A stretch of 6,250 nt of DNA from Vulcanimicrobiota bacterium (GCA_014305015.1 JACRUB010000087.1:1-6250); one strand, 5' to 3'; shown: positions 1 to 6,041, counted from the first letter of the stretch. Notes: generated by a model from the sequence alone, not told the origin. Made by a program: numbers and translations.

Positions 1-749
1 TGCACGATCTGCTCTCCGAAGATGCAGAATTTGCAAGCGCCGCGCAACGTGCCGGTACGACAATCTGGGATGTGCGGGTTCCACCGGAAGTCCCGCTTTT
101 CTCCGGCGCCGTGTACGACGTGAAAGCGCCGGTTCTACTTACGGTCGGCAGCGATTGCGCGGTGGGCAAGATGACGGTTTCGCTGGAGCTCGTGCGCGCG
201 GCCCGCGAACGCAAGTGTAACGCAGTCTTCGTTCCAACGGGGCAGACCGGCATCATGATCGCCGGATGGGGAACGTCCATCGATCGCGTAATTAGTGACT
301 TCGCGCCCGGCGCAACAGAGCAACTCGTCTTGCAAAGCGGGGGCGCCGACTTGATTGTCGTCGAGGGTCAAGGCAGCATCTACCATCCGGCCTATGCGCC
401 GGTCACGCTTGCGCTCATGTACGGGGCGGCTCCGGATGCACTCGTCCTTGTCGTCGATCCAACGCGTCCGACTATCGGCAATTTTCGCACGCCGACATTA
501 GGCTATCGGGAACTCATTGCGGCCTACGAGAACATCATCGCGATGGTCAAACCCGCACCGGTGGTTGGAATAGCACTCAATACGCGCGAGCTTTCAGAGA
601 CCGCCGCGCGTGCAGAAATTGCGCGCGCCCGAAAAGAAACCGCCCTTCCCGTCGCGGACCTCGTGCGCGAAGGTCCATTCGACTTCTATGACGCCATTGC
701 GCCGCAAATCAGCAAACGCCAGCCGCTATCAGCAGAGGTTCTTGTATGA
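1..749 (+). CDS. DUF1611 family P-loop protein (DgcN-like), 5'-truncated
   Basis: The reading frame is open from the window edge (first whole codon at base 3), so the GTG at 72 is internal and not the start. The 248 visible residues match the DUF1611 layout: the end of an N-terminal Rossmann-like domain (IWDVRVPPEVPLF), then a C-terminal P-loop domain with Walker A-like GSDCAVGKMT (visible residues about 49-58), PTGQTGIMIAGWG, a VVEGQGSIYHPAYAPV block, VDPTRP, and GIALNTRELSE near the end. The family is usually about 330-350 residues, so roughly 80-100 are missing. One studied DUF1611 member, DgcN, acts on D-glutamate as an N-acetyltransferase, next to an enolase-superfamily racemase (DgcA). 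That role here is inference. The gene overlaps the binding-protein gene by ATGA, which suggests coupled translation. The family call is firm; the substrate is not. Confidence 0.88.
   Translation, partial: HDLLSEDAEFASAAQRAGTTIWDVRVPPEVPLFSGAVYDVKAPVLLTVGSDCAVGKMTVSLELVRAARERKCNAVFVPTGQTGIMIAGWGTSIDRVISDFAPGATEQLVLQSGGADLIVVEGQGSIYHPAYAPVTLALMYGAAPDALVLVVDPTRPTIGNFRTPTLGYRELIAAYENIIAMVKPAPVVGIALNTRELSETAARAEIARARKETALPVADLVREGPFDFYDAIAPQISKRQPLSAEVLV
734..738 (+). promoter_or_regulatory. Ribosome binding site of the substrate-binding protein gene
   Basis: AGAGG lies 7 nt before the ATG at 746, inside the end of the DUF1611 gene. It supports that ATG as the true start and supports independent as well as coupled initiation. 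Confidence 0.6.
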
Positions 750-2371
750 GCATCCGTCGATTCGTCCCGATCCTCCTTATTGCAGTTCTTGTTACGGGGT
801 GTGTAAAAACCGCAACGCAGGATACCACGAGCGGCGGAAAACATCCGTGGACCATTCCCGGGACCTTGCGCCTGGCGACCAATCAAGAGCCCGATAATCT
901 CAATCCGATGTTTGGGCATAGCGCCGAAACCGACGAGCAAGATCAACTGATTTTTGCGCCGCTCATGCGCTACGATGACAAGGGCAACTTCTATCCGGAA
1001 CTCGCGACCGAAGTGCCTTCCTACGAAAACGGGGGGATCAGCAAAGACGGCAAGACGATCACCGTCCACATGCGTAAGGGCGTAAAATGGGCTGACGGCG
1101 CGCCGCTCGACGCGCGGGATTGGCTCTTCACCTACCATGCCGTCATAAATAATGCAAACAACACGAAGTCGCGCTTCGGATGGGACAACATAGCGTCGGT
1201 CAATCTGCCGGACAACTATACCATCGTCATCTCGCTCAAAACACCGAATGCCGACTTCTTAGGCAACCTGGCGAGCGGTGGTGCGGCGTATCCTCCGTTG
1301 CCGGAACACATTCTTGGGAAGCTACCCGACATCAATCGCGCACCGTTCAACGCGTCACCGCTCTCAAGCGGTCCGTGGGTTCTTCAGAAATGGAACCACG
1401 GAAGCTCGCTTGAGTATATTCCCAATCAAAATTACTGGCGCGGACCGCCGAAACTCAAACACCTCACGGTGAAGATTCTGCCGAATGCCGACACGGAACT
1501 GGCGCAGCTGCAAACACACGAGATCGACGTCTTTCCAGCGGTCAATGAAGACCAGGTGGACCGCGTGAGAGCCATCCCCGGCGTGGAGATGCATCAACTC
1601 TTGATCGCCAATTGGCGCCACATGGCGATGAATACCAAGAAGCCGCTTTTACACGACGTGCGCGTGCGTCTCGCAATTGCCGAGGGGGTGGACTGGGACC
1701 GCATCCTACGCACGATTTACCACGGCATTAACGTGCGCGCAACTTCCGATATTTATCCGAAGTCGTGGGCGGCCCCAAATATTCCGCTTTACAAGTTCGA
1801 TCCGCAAGATGCGCAGCGTCTGCTCAAGGAAGCGGGATTTGCGCCCGGCCCCGACGGTATTCTCCAAAAGGACGGTAAGCGGATGACCTTAACGCTTTCC
1901 GCCACCACCGCGGCGCACGCAAACCAGCAAACCGAAGAACAGATGCAGCAGGACCTCAAAGCCATCGGCATCGAGATCGAGATCAAAAACTATGTGAGTA
2001 GTACCATGTTCGCGCAGAGCGGCCCACTGTATACGGGTACCTACGATCTCGAATGGTCGATCGATACGAATGGCGCCGATCCGGACAACGAAGGCAGTTG
2101 GAGCGGAAAATTTATCTCTCCGCACGGCGGCAATACGACTTGGCTAGACGATCCCATCATCAACAAGCTTTCCCACGATGCAGTGCTCACCTATGACCGC
2201 GCCAAGCGCAAAGCCATCTACCAAAAAGAGGAAGAACGCATTCACGAACTGGTTCCGGCGGTCTTCGTGTACTGGCAGAACCAATACAACGCGTGGAACA
2301 CGGACGTGAAGAATTATCGCCCGGCGCCCTTTATTGCCTACGATTGGAACTCGTGGATGTGGGAGATTTAA
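746..2371 (+). CDS. Peptide-type ABC transporter substrate-binding lipoprotein (SBP family 5)
   Basis: A 541-residue extracytoplasmic solute-binding protein of the DppA/OppA family (SBP_bac_5), of usual length. It begins with a lipoprotein signal: RR at 4-5, a hydrophobic run, and lipobox VTGC with the lipidated cysteine at residue 19. The mature N terminus has LRLATNQEPDNLNPMFG, and the family signature is visible as VKWADGAPLDARDWLFTY, followed by the large mixed alpha/beta lobes through the C-terminal NSWMWEI. Such proteins capture oligopeptides (some members bind nickel, sugars or murein peptides) and deliver them to two permeases and two ATPases. None of those partners is in the window, so it may use a transporter encoded upstream or elsewhere. 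The start overlaps the DUF1611 stop (ATGA) and has an AGAGG at 734-738. The ligand cannot be read from sequence; the neighbouring peptidase and DUF1611 gene favour a peptide. Confidence 0.92.
   Translation: MSIRRFVPILLIAVLVTGCVKTATQDTTSGGKHPWTIPGTLRLATNQEPDNLNPMFGHSAETDEQDQLIFAPLMRYDDKGNFYPELATEVPSYENGGISKDGKTITVHMRKGVKWADGAPLDARDWLFTYHAVINNANNTKSRFGWDNIASVNLPDNYTIVISLKTPNADFLGNLASGGAAYPPLPEHILGKLPDINRAPFNASPLSSGPWVLQKWNHGSSLEYIPNQNYWRGPPKLKHLTVKILPNADTELAQLQTHEIDVFPAVNEDQVDRVRAIPGVEMHQLLIANWRHMAMNTKKPLLHDVRVRLAIAEGVDWDRILRTIYHGINVRATSDIYPKSWAAPNIPLYKFDPQDAQRLLKEAGFAPGPDGILQKDGKRMTLTLSATTAAHANQQTEEQMQQDLKAIGIEIEIKNYVSSTMFAQSGPLYTGTYDLEWSIDTNGADPDNEGSWSGKFISPHGGNTTWLDDPIINKLSHDAVLTYDRAKRKAIYQKEEERIHELVPAVFVYWQNQYNAWNTDVKNYRPAPFIAYDWNSWMWEI
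2361..2365 (+). promoter_or_regulatory. Ribosome binding site that points to a CTG start
   Basis: GGGAG sits within the last codons of the binding-protein gene, 7 nt before CTG 2373. It is the only good Shine-Dalgarno-like sequence near the 5' end of the peptidase frame, and it decides the start between TTG 2334 and CTG 2373. Confidence 0.5.
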
Positions 2372-2372
2372 T

Positions 2373-3239
2373 CTGCCGGTTTCGATAAAGAACGACCCGG
2401 CGGGTGGCAAGCTCTTCTGCGAGCCGACGCGTGAAGCAGTTCTCAGCTGGAATACGCTCGCGCCCGAAGGCGAACTCTTCGTGCGGATCTTGCGCGCGCA
2501 TCAACCGGATAGCGAATGGTTGCCGCATGCGAAATGGTCGCGCACGGGGCGTCACTCTTTTAGCGCGAAGGACCACGACGTCGTCATCGAGACCGACGTT
2601 GTCACGAGCTCGCAACCGTTTGACGGCATCGAAGTCGCGGCGCAAGATGTCGATTTTAGGCTCCTTGCGCTCGCGACTCCCGTGCACAACACACCGTCGG
2701 CCGCGTACGCAAAACCCGGGATCAAATTGGACGTGCCCCCTCGCACGCAATACGTCGAGCAAGAACGCGGGTGGTGCAGCCCCGCCGCGCTCTCGATGCT
2801 CAACGCCTTCCACGGACACGACTTCGACGTCGCAGCTACGGCGCGTGGCGTCTTCGACTTTGCGTACAACGGAACCGGGAATTGGGCATTCAACATCGCC
2901 TTTAGCGGGTCGCTCGGGCTGTGCGCGGTGGTCGCCTATTTACGCAATCTCGATCACGCCGCAAGTTTTCTCGCGCGCGGAATTCCACTCGCGCTGAGCT
3001 ACAGCTGGAGCGGCGATGAGCTACCGGGTGCGCCGCTCGAACACTCCGACGGCCATCTTGTCGCGCTTTGTGGTTTCACCGATTCCGGAGACTGCGTCAT
3101 CAACGACCCGGCCGCGCCCGGGGTTGCGGTCGTCTATCCGCGGGCTGCGATTGAGAAAATCTGGCTGCGCAATAAAGGCATCGCGTACGTCGTGGCGCCT
3201 GCCGTTAGCCGCGACCTAGAAGCGCTCATCAACGCGTGA
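2373..3239 (+). CDS. C39-like cysteine peptidase, probably cytoplasmic, likely CTG start
   Basis: A papain-fold peptidase of the Peptidase_C39_2 type, 288 residues if it starts at CTG 2373. It has an N-terminal beta domain with the SWNTLAPEGELFV segment, which resembles the PSWNA-TP-G block that precedes the peptidase domain in related actinobacterial proteins. The catalytic part shows Q126 (oxyanion), C135 in GWCSPAALSML, H228 in DGHLVALCGF and N244/D245 in VINDPAAP, so the active site looks intact. There is no ATG or GTG in frame before the SWN segment; only TTG 2334 (38 nt inside the previous gene, no ribosome site), CTG 2373 (GGGAG 7 nt before it) and rare ATT/ATA codons. CTG leaves no overlap with the previous stop. 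No signal peptide or membrane segment is visible with either start, so it should act on imported peptides. The substrate is unknown. Its stop overlaps the trmL GTG (GTGA). Confidence 0.85.
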   Translation: MPVSIKNDPAGGKLFCEPTREAVLSWNTLAPEGELFVRILRAHQPDSEWLPHAKWSRTGRHSFSAKDHDVVIETDVVTSSQPFDGIEVAAQDVDFRLLALATPVHNTPSAAYAKPGIKLDVPPRTQYVEQERGWCSPAALSMLNAFHGHDFDVAATARGVFDFAYNGTGNWAFNIAFSGSLGLCAVVAYLRNLDHAASFLARGIPLALSYSWSGDELPGAPLEHSDGHLVALCGFTDSGDCVINDPAAPGVAVVYPRAAIEKIWLRNKGIAYVVAPAVSRDLEALINA

Positions 3240-3766
3240 GGCAGTCGCCGCCGGCGCAACCGCAGCAGCGCGTTGCATCGCTGGACGAGGTGCCCGGCGC
3301 GCCGCTGCACATCGCGCTTGTCGAGCCACAGATTCCGCCGAACACCGGAAACGTTGCCCGGCTGTGCGCGGCAACAGGCATAGCGTTGCATCTGGTCGAG
3401 CCGCTCGGCTTTCGCATCGACGATCGCGAACTTAAACGCGCCGGGCTCGACTATTGGAGCAATGTGCACGTTATAGTGCATCCGTCGTTTGCGGCATTCA
3501 TCGAGAAGACCGCGGGCATTCGCCGCTGGTTTCTCTCGACACATGCCCACAAGCCCTACACACAGGCGGACTTTGCGCCCGGCGACATGCTCGTCTTCGG
3601 AAAAGAGACGGCCGGATTGCCCAAAACTCTTCTGAGCGAATACGAAGCAAACTGCTTGCGAATTCCCATGCGAGAGGGTTCTGTTCGCAGTTTGAATCTT
3701 TCGACATCCGTGGGAATCCTCGCATACGCCGCCTTGGCGCAGTGCGGCTTTCCGGGTTTGCAATGA
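3236..3766 (+). CDS. trmL: tRNA (cytidine(34)-2'-O)-methyltransferase TrmL
   Basis: A SPOUT-class methyltransferase that 2'-O-methylates the wobble nucleotide (C34 or cmnm5U34) of leucine tRNAs with S-adenosylmethionine. The trefoil-knot motifs are clear: LHIALVEPQIPPNTGNVARLC at the start of the core, FGKETAGLP at 121-129, and IPMREGSVRSLNLSTSVGI at 143-161. The GTG at 3236 forms a GTGA overlap with the peptidase stop and gives 176 residues, with about 24 proline/glutamine-rich residues before the conserved core. The usual length is near 155, so GTG 3290 (158 residues) is a real alternative; neither has a good ribosome site. The stop overlaps the uracil-DNA glycosylase start by ATGA. Function is unrelated to the peptide genes upstream, so it probably just shares their transcript. 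Confidence 0.92.
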   Translation: MRQSPPAQPQQRVASLDEVPGAPLHIALVEPQIPPNTGNVARLCAATGIALHLVEPLGFRIDDRELKRAGLDYWSNVHVIVHPSFAAFIEKTAGIRRWFLSTHAHKPYTQADFAPGDMLVFGKETAGLPKTLLSEYEANCLRIPMREGSVRSLNLSTSVGILAYAALAQCGFPGLQ

Positions 3767-4446
3767 GCATCGCTTCAATCAATAAGCGAGTCGTCACATG
3801 TGCGCGCTGCCCGGAACTGCGTACCTATTGCGCACAGATCGCGGCCGAAAAAAAGAAAGCCTACCTCGACTGGACGTATTGGGGGAAGCCGGTCCCGTCG
3901 TTCGGCGACGACTCTGCGCAAGTCATGATTGTCGGGCTTGCGCCCGGCGCGCATGGTTCAAACCGGACGGGGCGTATGTTCACGGGCGATGCGTCCGGAG
4001 ATTTTCTTTATCCCGCACTGTATCGCGCGGGTTTCGCGAGCCAGCCCACCGCCGTGGGACGTGAAGACGGCATGCAAGTGCGCAACCTGCTGATCACGGC
4101 TGCGGCGCACTGTGCGCCGCCGGATAACAAGCCGACGCCGCAAGAACTGCGAAACTGCTTTCCCTATTTGGTCGAAGAGTTCGATACGCTCAAAGATCTG
4201 CGCGTCATTATTGCGTTCGGCTCGATCGCGTTCAAGGCAACGCTGGACCTCCTCGCGGAGCGGGAATTTGAACTGGAACCGCAGCGGCCGAAATTTGGCC
4301 ACGGGGTAGAAGCGACGGCGAGCCGAGGTACACGCAGACTCGCCGTCATCTCCTCCTATCATCCGAGCCGCCAAAACACGAACACCGGCAAGTTAACTGT
4401 AGCGATGTTCGATGCCATCTTCAAGCGAGTAAGCGCGTTGCTCTAG
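3763..4446 (+). CDS. Uracil-DNA glycosylase, family 5 (UDGb type), Fe-S
   Basis: A 227-residue base-excision repair enzyme that removes uracil, and in characterised family 5 members also hypoxanthine and other deaminated bases, from DNA. Motif A reads GLAPGAHGSNRTGRMFTGD (58-76), which lacks the catalytic Asn/Asp of families 1 and 4 and identifies family 5. The C-terminal motif is SYHPSRQNTNTGKLT. Four cysteines sit where the family binds a 4Fe-4S cluster: C13 and C16 (CARC), C117 (HCAPPDNKPTPQE) and C132. The frame is open far upstream (to 3454), but homology and the ATGA overlap with the trmL stop place the start at 3763. Family 5 enzymes are common in thermophiles, actinobacteria and other high-G+C lineages. 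The TAG stop lies in the CTAG shared with the convergent gene. Confidence 0.93.
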   Translation: MSIASINKRVVTCARCPELRTYCAQIAAEKKKAYLDWTYWGKPVPSFGDDSAQVMIVGLAPGAHGSNRTGRMFTGDASGDFLYPALYRAGFASQPTAVGREDGMQVRNLLITAAAHCAPPDNKPTPQELRNCFPYLVEEFDTLKDLRVIIAFGSIAFKATLDLLAEREFELEPQRPKFGHGVEATASRGTRRLAVISSYHPSRQNTNTGKLTVAMFDAIFKRVSALL

Positions 4447-5048
4447 CGAGGACGCGGTGTTGATTGCGCCTGACGACGGACTTGCATGGTCTGGCGCATC
4501 TTGACGGTCATCGCAGAACCCTGCGGGAATTGGATGTCTGCTTTGTAGTTGGCTCCCAGTAGAAAGCCGCCCGCCGCGCCGGCGACGCCGCCGTTCTTAC
4601 CGTGGAAAATCGTTTTGATGAGTGCGTTACCGGTTAGCATTCCGATGAGCGTTGAGGTGACGACGCGTGCACCACTCTTCATCTTTGTCCTCGGTTGCGA
4701 GGCGGTAACGTAGGCATCCATCAGGCCCGAGGATCCGTCCGCAAGCTGGATCGTATCGAATTTGATGTCGATCTCCGGCTTGGTTCCTTGGCCCGCGTGT
4801 TGAACGCGCGTGAGTTCGCCTGTAACCATAGCACCCGCGAGTGCATCATTGGAGAAAGGATAGGGCGGTTGCACGTGCGCGGTAAACCGGTCGCCCACAT
4901 TTGCAGAGTGCGAATCGAGCGTTTGGTCGATTGTTACGTTGAGTTCGGTTCCGACCGGCAACGACAGGGTGGTTGCCGCCATCGCGCACACGGGCGCAAA
5001 GACGCCCAGCAGGGCAGCCAAAAGAACGCTTGTAGTCTTGATTTTCAT
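4443..5048 (-). CDS. Secreted beta-domain protein with glycine-rich centre, function unknown
   Basis: A 201-residue protein with a Sec signal peptide (KIK at 2-4, hydrophobic 7-20, likely cleavage after AMA-A near 24-25). C21 is within the signal and not in a lipobox. The mature part starts with LPVGTELNVTIDQTL (30-44) and VGDRFTAHV, a pattern I know from uncharacterised secreted proteins of acidobacteria and similar phyla. A glycine-rich, weakly hydrophobic stretch at 136-166 resembles a glycine zipper. Residues 174-188 (FPQGSAMTVKMRQTM) repeat the N-terminal motif, followed by a basic, Pro/Gln-rich tail. The ATG has a consensus GGAGGA at 5054-5059. The gene has its own 127-nt upstream gap containing three palindromic repeats, so it may be separately regulated. 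It ends convergently on the glycosylase gene. An outer-membrane or cell-envelope role is possible; no function can be assigned. Confidence 0.82.
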   Translation of the reverse strand: MKIKTTSVLLAALLGVFAPVCAMAATTLSLPVGTELNVTIDQTLDSHSANVGDRFTAHVQPPYPFSNDALAGAMVTGELTRVQHAGQGTKPEIDIKFDTIQLADGSSGLMDAYVTASQPRTKMKSGARVVTSTLIGMLTGNALIKTIFHGKNGGVAGAAGGFLLGANYKADIQFPQGSAMTVKMRQTMQVRRQAQSTPRPR

Positions 5049-5053
5049 CGATG

Positions 5054-5059
5054 TCCTCC
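5054..5059 (-). promoter_or_regulatory. Strong ribosome binding site of the secreted beta-domain protein gene
   Basis: On the minus strand GGAGGA precedes the ATG (5048-5046) by 5 nt. It is the best Shine-Dalgarno match in the window and suggests efficient translation of this gene. Confidence 0.75.
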
Positions 5060-5098
5060 GTTATGAAGTACAACGAACGGAGCATCGCAGCGGGTTCC

Positions 5099-5179
5099 CC
5101 TTAACGAATTTCGTTAAGGACTCCCTTAACGAATTTCGTTGAGGACTCCCTTAACGAATTTCGTTGAGGACTCCCTTAA
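5099..5179. repeat. Tandem 25-bp palindromic repeats (3 full copies plus 1 partial)
   Basis: Units start at 5099, 5124, 5149 and 5174, an exact 25-bp period. Each full unit is an inverted repeat of arm CCTTAACGAA, a single central T, and arm TTCGTTAAGG, followed by an ACTC linker. Unit 1 is a perfect palindrome; units 2 and 3 have G in place of the first A after TTCGTT, one mismatch. The fourth copy stops after CCTTAA. The arms can also pair across the linker: 5110-5119 with 5124-5133 gives a 10-bp stem with a 4-nt loop. The array lies 50 nt before the ATG of the beta-domain protein gene, directly after the small secreted protein gene. Candidate roles are tandem operator sites or RNA hairpins between the two genes; the sequence does not decide. 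No U-tract follows on either strand, so it does not look like an ordinary terminator. Confidence 0.95.
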
Positions 5180-5571
5180 TGGAAGTACGTAATGCGCCCG
5201 CACGAATCGACGGCCTTCTCAGGTATCGAAAACGTGCTTGACTTTTTCTTATAGCTAATGATCTGCAGCGGCGGAGAATTCACGAATTCGAGTCCGTACC
5301 GCTTCTGCATCGTGAGCAACGCAGCGTGATCGGCTTCCGCGTTTTGCGAACTGTGCACGAGCGAGTACATTTGCACCGCACCGTTATTCGCAAAGTACAC
5401 ACGATAAATTACGCGCGCATGTCCCATACCAGGATAGGCATCCACGATCGTGTAGTTAAGCACTTGGCACGAACGGCTCGCTGGCTTTGCGGTCGCGAAG
5501 GCCTGCATCGACAGGGCGAACGCGCCAAGGACGAGCACTGCGACTACTCTGGCCACGGCAACACCATACAT
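5176..5571 (-). CDS. Small secreted protein with two cysteines, function unknown
   Basis: Up to 131 residues, with a signal peptide (hydrophobic VVAVLVLGAFALSMQAFA, likely cleaved after AFA or ATA). The mature part, about 100 residues, carries two cysteines, C35 near its start and C124 near its end, which could form a disulfide. I recognise no family. The ATG at 5571 overlaps the thioesterase gene by 28 nt and has no ribosome site. GTG 5556 would give MARVVAVLVLG, a more typical signal peptide start, with a 13-nt overlap, and GTG 5538 would remove the overlap; the start is therefore uncertain. The TAA stop (5178-5176) lies inside the partial fourth copy of the palindromic repeat array. A signal peptide, an intact frame over about 400 nt and a gene-dense setting argue that it is real. 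Confidence 0.7.
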   Translation of the reverse strand: MYGVAVARVVAVLVLGAFALSMQAFATAKPASRSCQVLNYTIVDAYPGMGHARVIYRVYFANNGAVQMYSLVHSSQNAEADHAALLTMQKRYGLEFVNSPPLQIISYKKKSSTFSIPEKAVDSCGRITYFH

Positions 5572-6041
5572 GTGGAGTTCGCGTGGGCGTAGAGCTTTCC
5601 GCCGGCGTCCTCGACCCGGCCGAACGAGGTCACGACGCGCTTGCCGCCGTGAATCACGTCGCCAATGCAGCGCAATTCGCCCACCTCAAGCGAGAGCGGG
5701 CGCACGAAGTTCACGTGCAGATCGAGCGTTGTAAACATCATTCCCTTCGGCAAGAGCGACATCGTTGCGCACCCGAGCGCCGAATCTAAAAGCGTGCTGG
5801 CAAAGCCTCCATGGACCTGCCCCATCGGGTTGTAGTGAAATTCGAACGGGCGGCCCCTAAAGACTACATGCCCGGGTTCCACCGCATCAAAACGCATATC
5901 CATGAGTGAGGCAATCGGGGGCCCCGGCAAGACCCCGTCCTTCATGGCCCGCAAGTACTCGATCCCGGTCATCGTTCTCGCCGCGCGTAGGCCGCGCGCG
6001 GAATCTTCCCACGTGACCGTCTGCGAACGCATCTCGCTCAC
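5544..6041 (-). CDS. PaaI-like hotdog-fold acyl-CoA thioesterase
   Basis: A single hotdog domain, expected to hydrolyse acyl- or aryl-CoA thioesters in the cytoplasm. With GTG 6041 it has 165 residues. Visible family marks are NPMGQVHGGFASTLLDSALGCA, containing N71, HGG at 77-79 and the acidic D86, then FTTLDLHVNFVRPL and a GKRVVTSFGRVEDAGGKLYAHANSTC strand pair. The frame runs on to 6107 but that part overlaps the upstream gene and is not conserved in appearance. GTG 6041 forms a GTGA overlap with the stop of the VOC gene; ATG 6032, three codons later, is nearly as good. The region before the hotdog core (TVTWEDSARGLRAARTMTGIEYLRAM) resembles that of other PaaI relatives. The natural acyl group cannot be deduced. 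It is probably co-transcribed with the VOC gene and the small secreted protein. Confidence 0.87.
   Translation of the reverse strand: MSEMRSQTVTWEDSARGLRAARTMTGIEYLRAMKDGVLPGPPIASLMDMRFDAVEPGHVVFRGRPFEFHYNPMGQVHGGFASTLLDSALGCATMSLLPKGMMFTTLDLHVNFVRPLSLEVGELRCIGDVIHGGKRVVTSFGRVEDAGGKLYAHANSTCMVLPWPE

Noticed and set aside
686..1138. Minus-strand 150-codon frame opposite the binding-protein gene
   Set aside because: Antisense shadow of two well-supported genes, with no recognisable motif.
2334..2372. TTG 2334 as the start of the peptidase
   Set aside because: It lies 38 nt inside the binding-protein gene with no ribosome site, and the 13 added residues look like out-of-frame translation. CTG 2373 fits better, though this is not proven.
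2331..2997. Frames of 162 and 197 codons overlapping the peptidase on both strands
   Set aside because: Arg/Ser-rich or low-information translations, as expected for wrong frames of G+C-rich coding DNA; the catalytic motifs are in the frame ending at 3239.
3454..3762. Longer N terminus for the uracil-DNA glycosylase
   Set aside because: The extra 103 codons are a shadow frame of trmL; family 5 similarity begins just after the ATG at 3763.
3134..3778. Minus-strand 214-codon frame opposite trmL
   Set aside because: Antisense shadow of a confidently identified tRNA methyltransferase.
4425..4460. Bidirectional terminator at the convergent junction
   Set aside because: Only short, interrupted CGCG-type pairing is visible and there is no T-tract on either side.
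4983..4991. Lipoprotein cysteine in the signal peptide of the beta-domain protein
   Set aside because: The residues before C21 are A-P-V, which do not fit a lipobox; ordinary signal cleavage near AMA-A is more likely.
4695..5066. Plus-strand 123-codon frame opposite the beta-domain protein
   Set aside because: The minus-strand frame has a signal peptide and a consensus ribosome site; the plus-strand frame has neither.
5071..5078. Extra half-site of the palindrome near the ribosome site
   Set aside because: AACGAA occurs but is only 6 nt, is out of the 25-bp register, and is likely to arise by chance.
5099..5179. CRISPR-like array
   Set aside because: Repeats are separated only by an identical 4-nt ACTC, so there are no variable spacers, and no cas gene is present.
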